Positions 16,239 to 24,469 are shown, counted from the stretch's first letter. The stretch is 64,000 nt of DNA from Candidatus Krumholzibacteriota bacterium (GCA_022711765.1 JAKLEB010000002.1:124001-188000); one strand, 5' to 3'. Notes: generated from the letters alone by a model not told the origin. A program made the numbers and translations.

Positions 16239-17411
16239 ATGCCGAAGCGATTCCTGGGGCCGGCGCTCGCAGCCTTCGCGCTGATCTTGCCGGTCGCCGC
16301 CGGCGCCGCCGCCGCGACCACCGCGACCACCTGGGACGAGGCCCTGGCTCTGTCCCGCCAGCAGGACAAGCCGATTCTCATCGACTTCTTCACCGAATGG
16401 TGAGGCGGCTGCAAGACCTTCGCCCGTGAGGCGAACGAGAACGCGGAGCTGAAGACCTGCCTCGAGCAGGTGATCCTGCTCAAGAACGATTGCGAGAAGG
16501 GCGCGGGGGTGGACCTCGCGAAGACGTACGGGGTCCGGGGCTACCCGACCTTCGCCATGGTCAACGCCGGTGGCGAGGTCACGGATTGCTGGATCGGCTA
16601 CGACGGCGTCGCCGCGTTCATCGATCAAGTGGACGCGGCCCGCGCCGACAGGTCCACGATCGTCGAGAAGAAGGCGCGCTTCGCCGCGGAACCCACCCTC
16701 GACCTTGCGCTGAGGCTCGGGCGGTACAGCGAGACCGTGTTCGCCAGCGCGGACGCGGTCGACTACTACCGGAAGGCCATGGCCCTCGACCCGTTGCTGA
16801 CCGGCGAGCTGCGCGGCAAGGTCTTCATGGCCATGTACTACGGCCTGGGCTCGGGGGCCTTCGACGGCAGCCAGCTCCTCGCCGAGGGCGAGGCCATCGT
16901 GGGCGATCCCGCGGCCGGCGTCGACCAGGTCCTGATGGTCGCGAGCGTGGCCCGCCAGGTGGCGCCGGCGGACGAGTACCTTCCCTTCCTGAAGCGTGCG
17001 CTCGCGATCACCGAAGGCGCCGCCGACGGCGAGGTCGCCGGATATCGCCAGGAGCTCCTGGTCGATGAGGCGCTCCTGATCCAGGGAGACAAGCCGAAGG
17101 CGCTGGCCCTCAAGCGGGCGACCCTGGACGACGGCTGGCAGGAGAATCCCGGCGCGCTGAACGGCTTCGCCTGGTGGTGCTTCGAGAACGAGCTCAACCT
17201 CGACGAGGCCTACACGCTGGCGCTCAAGGGCGCCGAGCTGGCCACCGTGCCGGGCGACCGGGCCAACATCCTCGATACCGCGGCCGAGATCGCCTTCAAG
17301 CTCGGCCAGGTCGACAAGGCCATCGAGCACGAGACCGAGGCCATCCGGCTCGCGCCGGAGCGCGCCGCCTTCCAGAAGACCCTGGAGCGGTTCAAGGGCG
17401 GCGAGGGCTAG
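16239..17411 (+). CDS. secreted thioredoxin-fold protein with in-frame TGA (probable selenocysteine, U55)
   Basis: Reading from ATG 16239 (GGAGG 6 bp upstream) gives a signal peptide (residues 1 to about 26), then a thioredoxin-like domain in which the redox motif reads FFTEW-TGA-GGCK. The TGA is codon 55 (16401-16403) and the same frame continues without another stop to 17411 (390 residues including it). It sits exactly where related proteins have the first Cys of WCxxC, giving U-x-x-C. Downstream, 'YGVRGYPTFAMV' supplies the cis-Pro of the fold, and residues about 150-390 form a helical, TPR-like region. A SECIS-like hairpin begins 15 nt after the TGA. The protein would act outside the cytoplasm in thiol-disulfide exchange. 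A sequencing change of TGC to TGA is the main alternative, but the hairpin argues against it. A terminator follows at 17438. Confidence 0.8.
16401..16435 (+). promoter_or_regulatory. bacterial SECIS-like element (TGA plus downstream hairpin)
   Basis: After the TGA (16401-16403), TTCGCC (16419-16424) and GGCGAA (16430-16435) form a perfect 6-bp stem with loop CGTGA. The loop begins 21 nt after the TGA and has a G at its second position. Bacterial SECIS elements characteristically have a short stem with a small apical loop containing an early G, placed about 16-37 nt after the UGA. Confidence 0.7.
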
Positions 17412-17437
17412 CCGTCCGTCTCGACGGGCCGCGATCG

Positions 17438-17466
17438 GCGCCGCGCTCTCGCCGGGAGCGCGGCGC
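17438..17466 (+). terminator. hairpin terminator after the selenoprotein gene
   Basis: GCGCCGCGCTC and GAGCGCGGCGC form an 11-bp perfect stem around a 7-nt loop, 27 bp past the stop codon. The tail is only weakly T-rich, so it may be an RNA-stabilising or partial terminator hairpin. Confidence 0.55.
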
Positions 17467-17492
17467 TTCGCGTCCGCCGCCGCCGGGGTCCG

Positions 17493-17909
17493 TCAGGCCG
17501 CGCCCGCGGGAGCGTCGAAGAGCTGGCGCACGTCGTTCCGGTTCAGGATCACCAGCGTGCAGACCCCCAGCGCGGTGCCCAGGGGCACCCCGAGGCAGGC
17601 GATGCCCGCCACCACCATGCAGAACGTGTGACGGCGCGGCGCCAGCAGGCAGCGGCCGGCCACCACGAGCACGCCGGCCCAGATCCAGGTGACGACGAGG
17701 GCGCCGAGCCCGAACGCGAGGCCCATGACCTTCATCGCGGCGGCGAGCCGGGTCTCCGCGTCCCCGCCGGACCGGTCGGCCAGCTCCGGCCACCACAGCG
17801 AGGCCAGCAGCATCCACAGGATCGGCGCCAGCGTGGCCAGCACCACCAGCCCCGCGTAGACGAAGTGGAAGACCGCGAGCAGGCGGAGATGTTCCCGACG
17901 ATGATCCAT
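17493..17909 (-). CDS. hypothetical membrane protein, 138 aa
   Basis: ATG 17909 (AAGGGG upstream) starts 'MDHRREHLRLLAVFHFVYAG'. The protein has three to four membrane helices, with a short acidic/polar stretch between the first two ('SGGDAETRLAAAMKVMG') and a C-terminal cytoplasmic tail ('NRNDVRQLFDAPAGAA'). This layout (N-terminal His-Arg helix, four helices, tail ending in NxxDVRxLF) is common for small uncharacterised membrane proteins in many phyla. No function is recognised. It is convergent with the selenoprotein gene and divergent from the beta-CASP nuclease gene. Confidence 0.75.
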   Translation of the reverse strand: MDHRREHLRLLAVFHFVYAGLVVLATLAPILWMLLASLWWPELADRSGGDAETRLAAAMKVMGLAFGLGALVVTWIWAGVLVVAGRCLLAPRRHTFCMVVAGIACLGVPLGTALGVCTLVILNRNDVRQLFDAPAGAA

Positions 17910-18060
17910 GGTCGGCCCCTTCGCTGGAGACGGTCGGCGAGGTCCATTGTCGCCGACCATCGCGGCCGAAGCAATGGCTCGTCTTGGCCCGGGCGGACCG
18001 ACGTGCTACGATTCGAGTTCCCGAGCCACCGGTCCCGCCAACCACGATCCGAGGAACGAC

Positions 18061-19443
18061 ATGCGAATCTCCTTCCACGGCGCCGCCGGCTGCGTCACCG
18101 GCTCCCGGCACCTGCTCGAGGTCGGCAACCGCAAGATCCTGGTCGACTGCGGCCTGTTCCAGGGCCTCAAGGAGCTGCGCTTGCGCAACTGGGACCGGCC
18201 GGATTTCGACCTCGAGGCGGTCGACACGGTCCTCTTGACCCACGCGCACATCGACCACTCGGGCTGGTTGCCGCGGGCGGTCCGGCTGGGACTGGATGCG
18301 CCCGTGCACGCGACCGACGGCACCGCGGAACTCCTTGAGCTGCTCCTGCTCGACTCCGCGCACCTGCAGGAGGAAGACGCGGCCTGGGCCAACAAGAAGG
18401 GCTACTCGAAGCATCACCCGGCCGAGCCGCTCTACACGAGCCACGACGCGCTCCGCGCGCTCAAGAAGGTCCAGAGCCATCCGTTCGACCGCTGGCTCGA
18501 CCTCGGCGACGGCATCCGCGCGCGGTTCGCGAACAGCGGCCACCTGCTCGGCGCGAGCTTCCTCGAGCTGCGGGTGCCCGACGGCGGCGTCGAGAAGACC
18601 ATCGTCTTCAGCGGCGACGTGGGCCGCTACGACGCGCCGCTGCACAGGGATCCCGAGCCGCTGCCCCGCTGCGACGCGCTGGTGATCGAGTCGACCTACG
18701 GCGACCGCAGCCACGACCGCGAGCCGGTCGCGGACCAGATCCGCCGCGCGTTCGGCGAGACGATCCGGCGCCGCGGCGTCGTCCTGATCCCGGCCTTCGC
18801 GGTCGGCCGCGTCCAGCAGGTGACCCTGATCCTGCGGGATCTGATGGAGTCGGGCGAGCTCGCGGACGTCCCGATCTACGTCGACAGCCCGATGGCGGTC
18901 GACGCGTCGCTCATCTACGGCCGCCACCTGAACGACGGGAACCTCGACGCCGATCTCGTCGAGGGCGCCCGCAGCCGCCTGTTCCCGCGGCAGGTGCACC
19001 TGTGCCGGACGGTCCACGAATCGAAGAAGCTCAACACGATCGCCGGCCCGCTCGTGATCATCTCCGCGAGCGGCATGCTGTCCGGCGGCCGCGTCCTGCA
19101 CCACCTCACCCGCCGGATGGACCGGCCGGAGAACCTGATCCTGCTCGCGGGCTACCAGGCCGCCGGCACCCGCGGCCGGGCCCTGCAGGAAGGAGCCAAG
19201 GTCCTGCGGATCCACGGCGAGGACTGGCCGGTCCGGTGTCGTCACGAGTCGATCCAGGGCCTGTCGAGCCACGCCGACAAGGACGAGCTGCTGCGCTGGC
19301 TGGACACCGGCGCCGGCGCCGCCGGTCAGATCTTCGTGGTGCACGGAGAACCGGACTCGTCCGCCCATTTCGCGGACGAGCTGCGCCGCCGCGGATCGGC
19401 GGCGGTCCACGTTCCGGCGCTCGGCGAGGGATTCGCGGTCTAG
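18061..19443 (+). CDS. metallo-beta-lactamase/beta-CASP ribonuclease
   Basis: A 460-residue protein of the beta-CASP RNA-processing family (CPSF73/Ysh1-like). Zn-binding motif 'THAHIDHSG' follows 'LVDCGLFQG' in the N-terminal lactamase half; 'FSGDVGRYD' and 'ESTYGDRSHD' mark the later metal sites and the start of the beta-CASP insert, with 'IPAFAVGRVQQVTLIL', 'VDSPMAVDA' and 'IISASGMLSGGR'. The C-terminal 'LSSHADKDELLRW' supplies the last His. Predicted cytoplasmic endo- or exonuclease acting on RNA. ATG at 18061. Length and motif order are fully typical. Confidence 0.92.
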   Translation: MRISFHGAAGCVTGSRHLLEVGNRKILVDCGLFQGLKELRLRNWDRPDFDLEAVDTVLLTHAHIDHSGWLPRAVRLGLDAPVHATDGTAELLELLLLDSAHLQEEDAAWANKKGYSKHHPAEPLYTSHDALRALKKVQSHPFDRWLDLGDGIRARFANSGHLLGASFLELRVPDGGVEKTIVFSGDVGRYDAPLHRDPEPLPRCDALVIESTYGDRSHDREPVADQIRRAFGETIRRRGVVLIPAFAVGRVQQVTLILRDLMESGELADVPIYVDSPMAVDASLIYGRHLNDGNLDADLVEGARSRLFPRQVHLCRTVHESKKLNTIAGPLVIISASGMLSGGRVLHHLTRRMDRPENLILLAGYQAAGTRGRALQEGAKVLRIHGEDWPVRCRHESIQGLSSHADKDELLRWLDTGAGAAGQIFVVHGEPDSSAHFADELRRRGSAAVHVPALGEGFAV

Positions 19444-19466
19444 ATCGCCGGCGGGCGAATCAGCGT

Positions 19467-19495
19467 TTGACATGCGGTCCGCGAGATCCAACATT
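19467..19495 (+). promoter_or_regulatory. sigma-70-type promoter candidate for the small ORF
   Basis: A perfect TTGACA (19467-19472) is followed after 17 bp by AACATT (19490-19495), a weak -10. It lies just past the beta-CASP gene and upstream of a 51-codon ORF with a strong ribosome-binding site. Confidence 0.35.
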
Positions 19496-19585
19496 GCAGA
19501 CGTGTCGCACGTCAAGGCGCCGGCTGCCTGCCGGCGCGGAGGTCCGGCGGAGGAACTGCCGGACGGGGCGCAGGAGGAGTGCCAG

Positions 19586-19741
19586 TTGGCCGACGTCATC
19601 CGCCGCTTGCGGATCCTGAGCGGGGTCCTCGCGTTCCTGATCTTCCAGACCGGATTCCAGCCCGGCCCGACCGGACCCGATCCGATCCGCGCATCGCGCA
19701 TGACGGACACGGACTGCGCGGGCTGCCCGCCCATCGCCTAG
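19586..19741 (+). CDS. possible small membrane protein, 51 aa
   Basis: A TTG at 19586 is preceded by AGGAGGAG with 6-bp spacing, one of the best ribosome-binding sites in the window. The predicted peptide has an N-terminal basic stretch, one hydrophobic segment ('LRILSGVLAFLIFQTGF') and a C-terminal CAGC near the end. A TTGACA-type promoter lies upstream and a strong hairpin begins 16 bp after the stop, so promoter, RBS, ORF and terminator are all present. No family is recognised, and the TTG start and short length leave real doubt. Confidence 0.45.
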   Translation: MADVIRRLRILSGVLAFLIFQTGFQPGPTGPDPIRASRMTDTDCAGCPPIA

Positions 19742-19756
19742 CGTGCTCGTGGAAGA

Positions 19757-19812
19757 CGGCGGGCGGGACGCCTCCCGGGACCGCGCCGTCCCGGGATCCG
19801 TCCCGCCCGCCG
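19757..19812. terminator. large GC hairpin between convergent genes
   Basis: Arms of 14 perfectly complementary bases (19757-19770 and 19799-19812) enclose a second pairing of two TCCCGGGA blocks. The 56-nt element separates the rightward small ORF/beta-CASP gene from the leftward VWA lipoprotein gene and probably ends both transcripts; there is no T-run. Confidence 0.6.
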
Positions 19813-19834
19813 ATGTCGTCGCGACCCGGAAGGG

Positions 19835-21562
19835 TCAGTCGGTCTCGTCGCAGCCTGGTTCGACCGCGTAACCCGCCCCGGCATCCTCGACCGCCTCGTC
19901 GCTCGACGCGTCGTGCGGCACCGCCACCTGGGCCTCCACGTCCAGCGTCTCGCCCGACTCCGTGGCGAAGCGATAGACGATCGTGTAGACGCGACCGTTC
20001 CCCCCGCCGGCGCGCTCGGCGCGCACACGGACCGTTTTCGGGCAGTCGACGACGATGTCAAGGTCGGTGTGGCCGTCGCCCTCGCCGACCGCGTCCTCCG
20101 GCTCGTCGCTGCGGACCTCGACCACGGACACCGCCTCCAGATCGATGGGCCGCCCGCAGGCGTCCTCGGCCGTGACGATCATCATGTCCGGCGTGACCTC
20201 GACGGTCTTGTGGTTCGGCGGCCAGAGGACCAGCGGGTCCTCGCGGACCTCGATCACCGGCGGACGGTTGTCGTCGACGCGGACGACGGCCTGGCAGGTC
20301 GACGTGTCGATCCCGTCGGTGACCATCAGGTCGACCAGCAGGGAATCGACGCACAGGCAGGCGCCACTGAGCACGAGCTCCGGCATGATCGCGGTCGGAT
20401 CGTCGAACGCGGCCTCGCCGCAGCCAACTGACCAGAGGAAGCTCAGGGTGTCTCCGTCGGCGTCGGCCGAGAGGCTGCCGTCGAGGATGACGCGCGCCGT
20501 ATCGGCGTCCACGGCGGCCAGGTAGGGACCGCCCGCGTCGCAGACGGGCACGGCGTTGGCCCAGGTGACGGTGACCGAGTCGGCGAGCGCGACACCGGTT
20601 CCCGGGTGGCTGCTCGTGGCCACGATGAGGTCGGTCCCGGCGCCACCGACGCCGGTGTAGGTGAAGGTCACGATCCCGTTGGTGTCCGTGCCGGCCGTGG
20701 CCGTGGCGCCCTGGTTGGGTCCGCCGACCACGGCGATCGTGACGTCCTGTCCGACGACCGGCAGGTCGCCCAGGACGGCCCCGCGGTACAAGGTCGCCAT
20801 CACGGTGTGCTCTTCGCCGCGCAGGCGGTTCGCAATCTCGGGCTCGAGGTCGAGGTCGACCTGGAGCATGTAGGCGAGGGCGTCGCCGCAGACGCCGGCA
20901 AGGTCGTCGCCGCCCAGGCCGACGAAGCCGCCCGACGGCTCGGCGCAGGCGCGGAAGGTCGCGGCAGCGGCGTCGTCCGCGCCGAGGGCTACGGCCGAGA
21001 TCATCACGCCCGCGTTCGCGAGTGCAGCGCTCGCCGCTTCGGCCGCGACGACGTCGGCCGCGGCACCGCTGCCGACGATCAGGACGTGGCGATCGGCCAC
21101 GCTGCCGGGATCGAGATAGGGCAGCGCCGCCGTGAGGGCGGCGGCGAGGTCGGCCGTCGCCGTCGTGACCAGCCGATCGGTCAACAGACCCTCGAGAGCC
21201 GGCTCGATGGCGCCGTCGAGGCTGGCCGGCGTCACTGCGGCGAACGTGTCCAGCGCGGCCGCCGAGGTGTCGCCGTAGACCAGGGCCGCGACCGCGATCG
21301 TGCCATCCTGCGGGATCAGCTCGGGGTCGGCGAGGCCGGCCGTCAACGCGGCGACGACCGCCTGGAGTTCCTCCTGCGCCACGCCGTCGGAGACGTCGAG
21401 GCACAGGACGATTTCACTCGGGCCGATCGACTTGACCGATGACCGCGACTGGTCGCCGAGAGAAGCGGGAGAGGTGAGCGTCGTGCCGTCGTCGCCGGAG
21501 CAGCCCACCAGGGCGACGGCGACGATCGCGACGAGATCGATGGCAGCGTAGAGTTTTCGCAC
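19835..21562 (-). CDS. lipoprotein with von Willebrand A-like and Ig-like domains
   Basis: GTG 21562 with GAGGAGG 7 bp upstream gives a 575-residue protein beginning with a lipoprotein signal ending in 'VALVGC' (Cys about residue 20). Residues about 45-230 look like a VWA domain: 'EIVLCLDVSDGVAQEEL' with the DxS part of the metal-ion site (the canonical second Ser is replaced, so it is partly degenerate), then 'RHVLIVGSGA'. Next come Ig-like/bacterial-Ig segments ('NGIVTFTYTGVGG') and a PKD-like repeat ('VCDAGGPYLAAVDAD', 'DGSLSADADGDTLSFLW'). It is probably anchored to a membrane facing the periplasm or outside, with an adhesive or structural role. A good promoter lies about 100 bp upstream. 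Confidence 0.82.
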   Translation of the reverse strand: MRKLYAAIDLVAIVAVALVGCSGDDGTTLTSPASLGDQSRSSVKSIGPSEIVLCLDVSDGVAQEELQAVVAALTAGLADPELIPQDGTIAVAALVYGDTSAAALDTFAAVTPASLDGAIEPALEGLLTDRLVTTATADLAAALTAALPYLDPGSVADRHVLIVGSGAAADVVAAEAASAALANAGVMISAVALGADDAAAATFRACAEPSGGFVGLGGDDLAGVCGDALAYMLQVDLDLEPEIANRLRGEEHTVMATLYRGAVLGDLPVVGQDVTIAVVGGPNQGATATAGTDTNGIVTFTYTGVGGAGTDLIVATSSHPGTGVALADSVTVTWANAVPVCDAGGPYLAAVDADTARVILDGSLSADADGDTLSFLWSVGCGEAAFDDPTAIMPELVLSGACLCVDSLLVDLMVTDGIDTSTCQAVVRVDDNRPPVIEVREDPLVLWPPNHKTVEVTPDMMIVTAEDACGRPIDLEAVSVVEVRSDEPEDAVGEGDGHTDLDIVVDCPKTVRVRAERAGGGNGRVYTIVYRFATESGETLDVEAQVAVPHDASSDEAVEDAGAGYAVEPGCDETD

Positions 21563-21661
21563 CGCGATACCTCCTCGTTGATGCAAGCGGGCGCGATCTC
21601 GCGATCCGAGGGTGGAGATCCGGCAACCTGCGTCGGATGTCTGCGAGCTTGACCGGCAGAT

Positions 21662-21690
21662 ATCGTACGTGATTTGTTGGGTATATTCAA
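21662..21690 (-). promoter_or_regulatory. promoter of the VWA lipoprotein gene
   Basis: On the minus strand TTGAAT (21690-21685) and TACGAT (21667-21662) are separated by exactly 17 bp in an AT-rich island. Transcription would start about 95 nt before the GTG. Confidence 0.5.
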
Positions 21691-21849
21691 GCCGTTCGTC
21701 GCGTTGCCGGCCGCGCGCGGCCACGGTTCCGCTGGTCGCGAGCCCTCCCCCTCGGGTAACATCCCGGCGGCGCCTTTCGCGCACCACGCCACCGGACGCC
21801 GTGCGGATGGGCGCACCATCACCGATCGCAACAGGAAGGGGAGTCGGGC

Positions 21850-22443
21850 ATGAAGATGCTGACGATACTTGCGGTCCTGCTTGCCTGCACGTCCTGCGCT
21901 GCAGCGGCGTCCCAGGAGCCGCCGCACCTCGGGGACTATCACGTCTACTTCGAGTACAGCGCGATGATGATGCAGCACGTCACGTTCGACACCGACGATG
22001 CCGGAATCCACATCGGGCTGGCCGGCTACAAGCACCTGGGGCGCGACTGGTACCTGGGGGTCGAGCTCGGCGCCGGCGGGAGTCTGACGATGCTCACGGA
22101 CAGCTCGGACATCACCATGGTGGAGCTGAACGCCAAGCGCGTGTTCGCCCTGGGCGACGCGTTCCGGTTCGACCTCGGCGGGGGCTTCTCCTACAACAAC
22201 GTCCACTTCGACGACTCCGGTCTCTTCGATTGGGACGACGACGGCGAGATCGACGACTCGGTGCTGGGCGCCCAGGCGCTGGCGAACGCCCACCTGAAGC
22301 TGGGCTGGTTCATCCTGGGTGCGCACCTGAAGTACATGCTGACCGGCGACGTGGAGGGAGTGCAGGAGGTGGAAGAGCTCGAGAAGGGTTGGGATTATTC
22401 CAACCTGACCGCCGGCGTCCACGCCGGGTTCCTCATCAACTAG
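21850..22443 (+). CDS. small outer-membrane beta-barrel-like protein
   Basis: A 197-residue protein with a signal peptide ('MKMLTILAVLLACTSCAAAA') followed by alternating hydrophobic/polar strands typical of an eight-stranded barrel: 'WYLGVELGAGGSL', 'MVELNAKRVFALG', 'FRFDLGGGFSYNNV', 'HLKLGWFILGAHLKYML', ending 'LTAGVHAGFLIN', a barrel-type terminal strand. A loop rich in Asp ('FDWDDDGEIDDS') could bind a divalent cation. The 'LACTSC' in the signal may allow lipidation instead. Function unknown; the next reading frame begins right behind it. Confidence 0.78.
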   Translation: MKMLTILAVLLACTSCAAAASQEPPHLGDYHVYFEYSAMMMQHVTFDTDDAGIHIGLAGYKHLGRDWYLGVELGAGGSLTMLTDSSDITMVELNAKRVFALGDAFRFDLGGGFSYNNVHFDDSGLFDWDDDGEIDDSVLGAQALANAHLKLGWFILGAHLKYMLTGDVEGVQEVEELEKGWDYSNLTAGVHAGFLIN

Positions 22444-22456
22444 GGGCGGCGCGCTC

Positions 22457-22828
22457 CTGGCTGCGGGAGAGGCGGCGGCCGACAACGTCCGCGAGATCCA
22501 GGACGCTCTGCACGGCCAGTGCGGCACCTGCGACGCGACGACCGAGGCCTTCTACGACGAGCTCAGCGAGTACCTGAAACTTCAGGTGGGAACCTACATC
22601 GCCGACTTCTTCCTGGGGGGGTCGCGGAACCTCCTCGTCAAGATCTACGGATTCATCATGTGCGGGTACATGCAGTACTGCATCGAGCAGCTGGACTGCG
22701 ACTTCGAGTGCTTCGCGGACGCCGTGGACGTGGATTTCTACGTCCAGCTCGGATTGTACTTCGCGAGCACGGTCATGGTGGAACTGATCGACTGGGCCCA
22801 GATCTCGGGATACATCGACTGCCCGTAG
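22457..22828 (+). CDS. Cys-rich protein lacking a standard start codon (possibly broken)
   Basis: From about 22445 to 22828 one frame has strong coding character (G/C-rich third positions, sensible residues) and encodes a Cys-rich, partly hydrophobic chain with CGTC, CGYMQYC and CDFEC motifs, ending 'ISGYIDCP'. The frame is open only from 22409 (after a TGA) and has no ATG, GTG or TTG before GTG 22586, which lacks a ribosome-binding site and would discard half of the good sequence. CTG 22457, after AGGGG, is the best candidate and gives about 123 residues ('LLAAGEAAADNV...' resembling the end of a signal peptide). Alternatives are a lost start, a frameshift against the barrel gene, or an assembly error. 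Confidence 0.5.
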   Translation: MAAGEAAADNVREIQDALHGQCGTCDATTEAFYDELSEYLKLQVGTYIADFFLGGSRNLLVKIYGFIMCGYMQYCIEQLDCDFECFADAVDVDFYVQLGLYFASTVMVELIDWAQISGYIDCP

Positions 22829-22834
22829 GGACCG

Positions 22835-23656
22835 TCACAGCCCGATCCGCTCACCGAACTCCTCGAGTGCGACGTGCGTGGCCTCGTACCCCGCCTCGAA
22901 GGGCTGGCGCCACTCGTCGAAGTCCTCCACCTTGATCGCGGGGTCGATCGGCGGCCGCACGAAGATGTCCGGCGGATTCAACGCCACCCGGGCGTCGGTG
23001 AGCAGGCGCTGGGGGATGTCGTACGCCTTCATGACGATCTCGAGGATCAGCGGCCGGCGGTAGGCGCGGTGGGCGAGGGTGCTCCACCACGAGCTGTCGT
23101 CCTCGAATTCGAGCTGCCGGTCGGGGGGCGACGCGACGTCCACCGCGATGACCGGCCGGTGGGTCATCGCGCGGATGATGTCCACGGGCAGGTTGTTCAC
23201 GAGGCCGCCGTCGAGCAGGATGCGATCGGCGACCCGCGCCGGGGGGAACACGCCGGGCAGCGCGATCGAGGCGCGGACGGCGCCGCGCAGGTCGCCCGCG
23301 TCGAAGACCACCTGCACGCCCTGCTGGATGTCGCAGGCGGTGATCTTCAGCGGGACCTCCAGTTCCTCGAACGTCCGGGGCAGGTGACGCCCCAGCGTCC
23401 GCTCGAGGCGGCGGCCGCGGTTCAGGGCCTCGCTGTCGCCCACGTCGAGCAGTTCGGTGAGCTTGAACGCCTGGGCGCGGGCGAGGATCTGGTCGGCCGA
23501 GAGGCCGGCCCCGTGGAGTGCGCCGACGATGGCGCCCATCGAGCAGGCCGCGATCGCCACCGGCGCGACCTCGCGCTCCTCGAGAGCCTTGAGCACTCCG
23601 ATGTGCGCGTAGCCGCGGGCGCCGCCGCCGCCCAGGACCAGTCCGACCTCGACCAC
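22835..23656 (-). CDS. patatin-like phospholipase (RssA type)
   Basis: A 273-residue patatin-family serine hydrolase. The oxyanion loop 'GGGGARGYAHIG' is intact, the catalytic dyad Asp is in 'LLDGGLVNNLP', and the nucleophile elbow reads 'ACSMGA', so the usual first Gly of GxSxG is Ala. Starts at GTG 23656 with GGAGG upstream. There is no signal peptide, so it acts in the cytoplasm or at the inner membrane face, probably as an acyl-lipid hydrolase. Its 3' end is 6 bp from the convergent Cys-rich frame. Confidence 0.9.
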   Translation of the reverse strand: MVEVGLVLGGGGARGYAHIGVLKALEEREVAPVAIAACSMGAIVGALHGAGLSADQILARAQAFKLTELLDVGDSEALNRGRRLERTLGRHLPRTFEELEVPLKITACDIQQGVQVVFDAGDLRGAVRASIALPGVFPPARVADRILLDGGLVNNLPVDIIRAMTHRPVIAVDVASPPDRQLEFEDDSSWWSTLAHRAYRRPLILEIVMKAYDIPQRLLTDARVALNPPDIFVRPPIDPAIKVEDFDEWRQPFEAGYEATHVALEEFGERIGL

Positions 23657-23884
23657 GACCGTCGCCTCCGGTTGGGTGGTTGGGCTCCAGGATGCGTCAC
23701 CGAGGCCGCGATCTCAAGTCTCGAGGTTGGCGACGCGCGCACCTCCCGCCGACCTGACCCGGCGCGGGCGGGTCCGCCGGTTGCAACGTCCGGGATCGAT
23801 CGCCGGCTGGATGAGGCGAGCAGGAACGCCGGGAAACCATCGGGGAATCCCGGAACCAGCCGGACCTTCAAGTGGAGTTGCGCG

Positions 23885-24469
23885 ATGCGAGCCGAGAGTG
23901 CAGTCCGCCGTGATCGCCTGCGCGCCCCCGGCGAGTTGCTTCAGGTCGGCCCCGATAATCCGGCCGCCAGCAACGGAGCCCTGCGCGAGGCCAACCGCCT
24001 GCTCGAGCAACACGACTACGACCGCGCCGGGCCGATCCTCACCCGCCTGGTGAAGGACAATCCCAAGGACCCCGAGCCCCTGGCGAGCCTGGCGGTGTGT
24101 GTCGCCGCCGGGCGCCGCCAGTTCGCGACCGCCGAGAAGCTCGCGCGCCACGCCCGGAACCTCGACCCGCAGCGCGGCTGCGGCTGGTTCGCGCTCGGGT
24201 ACGTGAACCTGCTCGGGTCGCGGATCGACAAGGGATACAGCTATCTCGAAGAAGGCCGCCGGCGCGACCCGCAGGACCCCCGCCTGCGCTGGGGCCTCGA
24301 GGTCTACGACGAGCGCCGGCCGGGGGTGATCGCCGATCTCGCGCGGGACAATCCGGTCAATCGCATCCTCGCGACCGCGCGGCGGGTCGTCACCGACCGG
24401 CGCGTCGTGGTCGCGACCGCGGTCTACGCAGTCTACCAGACAGTGTTCACCTTCGTCCGGCTCGCCTAG
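23885..24469 (+). CDS. tetratricopeptide-type protein with C-terminal membrane helix
   Basis: ATG 23885, with GGAG upstream, gives 194 residues. The middle is two to three TPR-like helical pairs ('ANRLLEQHDYDRAGPILTRL', 'PLASLAVCVAAGRRQFATAE', 'GWFALGYVNLLGSRIDKGYS'), and the C-terminus has a hydrophobic helix ('VVVATAVYAVYQTVFTFV'), suggesting a tail anchor. Such proteins act as protein-protein scaffolds; partner unknown. It sits 97 bp upstream of the SIMPL gene in the same direction. Confidence 0.75.
   Translation: MRAESAVRRDRLRAPGELLQVGPDNPAASNGALREANRLLEQHDYDRAGPILTRLVKDNPKDPEPLASLAVCVAAGRRQFATAEKLARHARNLDPQRGCGWFALGYVNLLGSRIDKGYSYLEEGRRRDPQDPRLRWGLEVYDERRPGVIADLARDNPVNRILATARRVVTDRRVVVATAVYAVYQTVFTFVRLA

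Noticed and set aside
16239..16403. TGA at 16401 taken as a real stop making a 54-residue peptide
   Set aside because: It would cut the fold inside the redox motif, and the frame continues with perfect thioredoxin sequence; Sec is more economical.
13451..16429. Very long plus-strand frame over the cytochrome genes
   Set aside because: It has a strong opposite-strand counterpart with recognisable heme-binding proteins and reads as charged low-complexity itself.
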